The notes beneath the pieces were generated by a model. The model did not search any database and was not told the DNA's origin. It saw only the letters and a list, made by a program, of their open reading frames with translations. Both the position numbers and the translations under genes were made by a program. From positions 1-7,028 of the forward strand of contig JAYTVC010000021.1 in NCBI GenBank assembly GCA_043744215.1: a stretch of DNA of 7,028 nt, read 5' to 3'. The stretch comes from JBEEJL01 sp043744215. GTDB taxonomy: Bacteria; Pseudomonadota; Gammaproteobacteria; Burkholderiales; JBEEJL01. Below are positions 6,718-7,028 of this stretch, piece by piece; within the stretch, counting starts at the first letter, position 1, and each line of letters opens with the position of its first letter.

Positions 6718-6739
6718 ATTTGATCGCAGCGAGTCGTGA

Positions 6740-7028
6740 ATGGCATCCAAAAAACTAGACGCTTACTTCAACGAAATCCCCGTGCTCCAGCATATTGATC
6801 TGGAACGTTTGGGGGCGCTGCAAAAATGCTACGCTGAAACCGTCTCGCCTGATCTGGCCGCAGCCAGTCGAGTCGGAACTTTAGAAGGCCATGCCTTGGT
6901 AATTATGGCCCTGAACGGGCCGGTAGCCGCAAAGTTAAAACAGCAAATACCGAGCGTGCTTGAAAAAATTAAACAACAATATCAGCAGGTTACATCAATA
7001 CGCGTTATCGTGCAAGGAAATATGTCAC
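6740..7028 (+). CDS. dciA: DciA-type (DUF721) protein, 5' part, runs off the window
   Basis: The frame is open from ATG 6740 to the window edge (96 codons) and continues beyond. An in-frame TGA at 6737-6739 means no earlier start is possible. The translation begins MASKKLDAYFNEIP. It then follows the DUF721 pattern: a helix with LQKCYAETV, the segment LAAASRVGTLEGHALVIMA, then NGPVAAKLKQQIPSVLEKI and a strand IRVIVQ. DciA proteins interact with and help load the replicative helicase DnaB in bacteria that lack DnaC. The tryptophan often found in the first helix of this family is absent here. The gene is divergent from the M23 peptidase with a 31-bp gap, so the promoters of both must lie partly inside the opposite coding sequence. 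DUF721 genes next to secA are common in proteobacteria. The C-terminus cannot be assessed. Confidence 0.8.
   Translation, partial: MASKKLDAYFNEIPVLQHIDLERLGALQKCYAETVSPDLAAASRVGTLEGHALVIMALNGPVAAKLKQQIPSVLEKIKQQYQQVTSIRVIVQGNMS

Noticed and set aside
6709..6750. A 14-residue N-terminal extension of the M23 peptidase from TTG
   Set aside because: The GAGGT site lies just before the internal ATG at 6708, and the extension would overlap the first codons of the divergent gene.

Overview
The window looks like a piece of a betaproteobacterial chromosome. A Nitrosomonadales-type organism is my best guess. The evidence is gene order and protein character rather than any database search: a 5S rRNA end is followed by a biotin ligase without a DNA-binding domain, a type III pantothenate kinase and a SPOR-type protein. 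Facing them are secA, an M23 peptidase and a divergent DciA-type gene. Nothing in the window looks like a mobile element, prophage or recently acquired island.

Left part (1-2538, + strand). The first 50 bases are the 3' end of a 5S rRNA gene, closed by a strong intrinsic terminator at 66-95. A tight three-gene operon follows: birA (206-1030), coaX (1034-1771, 3-nt gap) and a membrane-anchored SPOR-like protein (1768-2538, ATGA overlap). BirA attaches biotin to acetyl-CoA carboxylase and CoaX performs the first step of coenzyme A synthesis. Together they supply cofactors for acyl metabolism. The third gene is a probable cell-envelope protein.

Middle (2539-2877). This is a 339-bp convergent intergenic region. 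It is AT-rich and holds a degenerate palindromic repeat and a bidirectional terminator shared by the birA operon and secA. No convincing gene is present.

Right part (2878-7028). secA (909 aa, - strand) is complete and has all its signature motifs. Upstream of it, in the same direction, lies an M23 metallopeptidase with a membrane anchor, a coiled coil and an intact zinc site. A 31-bp gap separates this gene from a divergent, truncated dciA-type gene (DUF721, replicative-helicase loader) that runs off the window.

The most interesting element is the 180-bp interval between the M23 gene and secA. On the secA sense strand it carries a 22-position stem followed by seven T residues, which is an intrinsic terminator just upstream of secA. 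Its 5' arm can instead pair perfectly over 9 bp with a sequence inside the terminator loop. That is the geometry of an attenuator with mutually exclusive hairpins. A 63-codon open frame starts across the M23 stop codon, passes through these hairpins and ends in an ATGA overlap with the secA start. The position recalls the secM-secA arrangement of gammaproteobacteria, although the frame shows no signal peptide and no SecM arrest motif. This is a hypothesis from structure alone.
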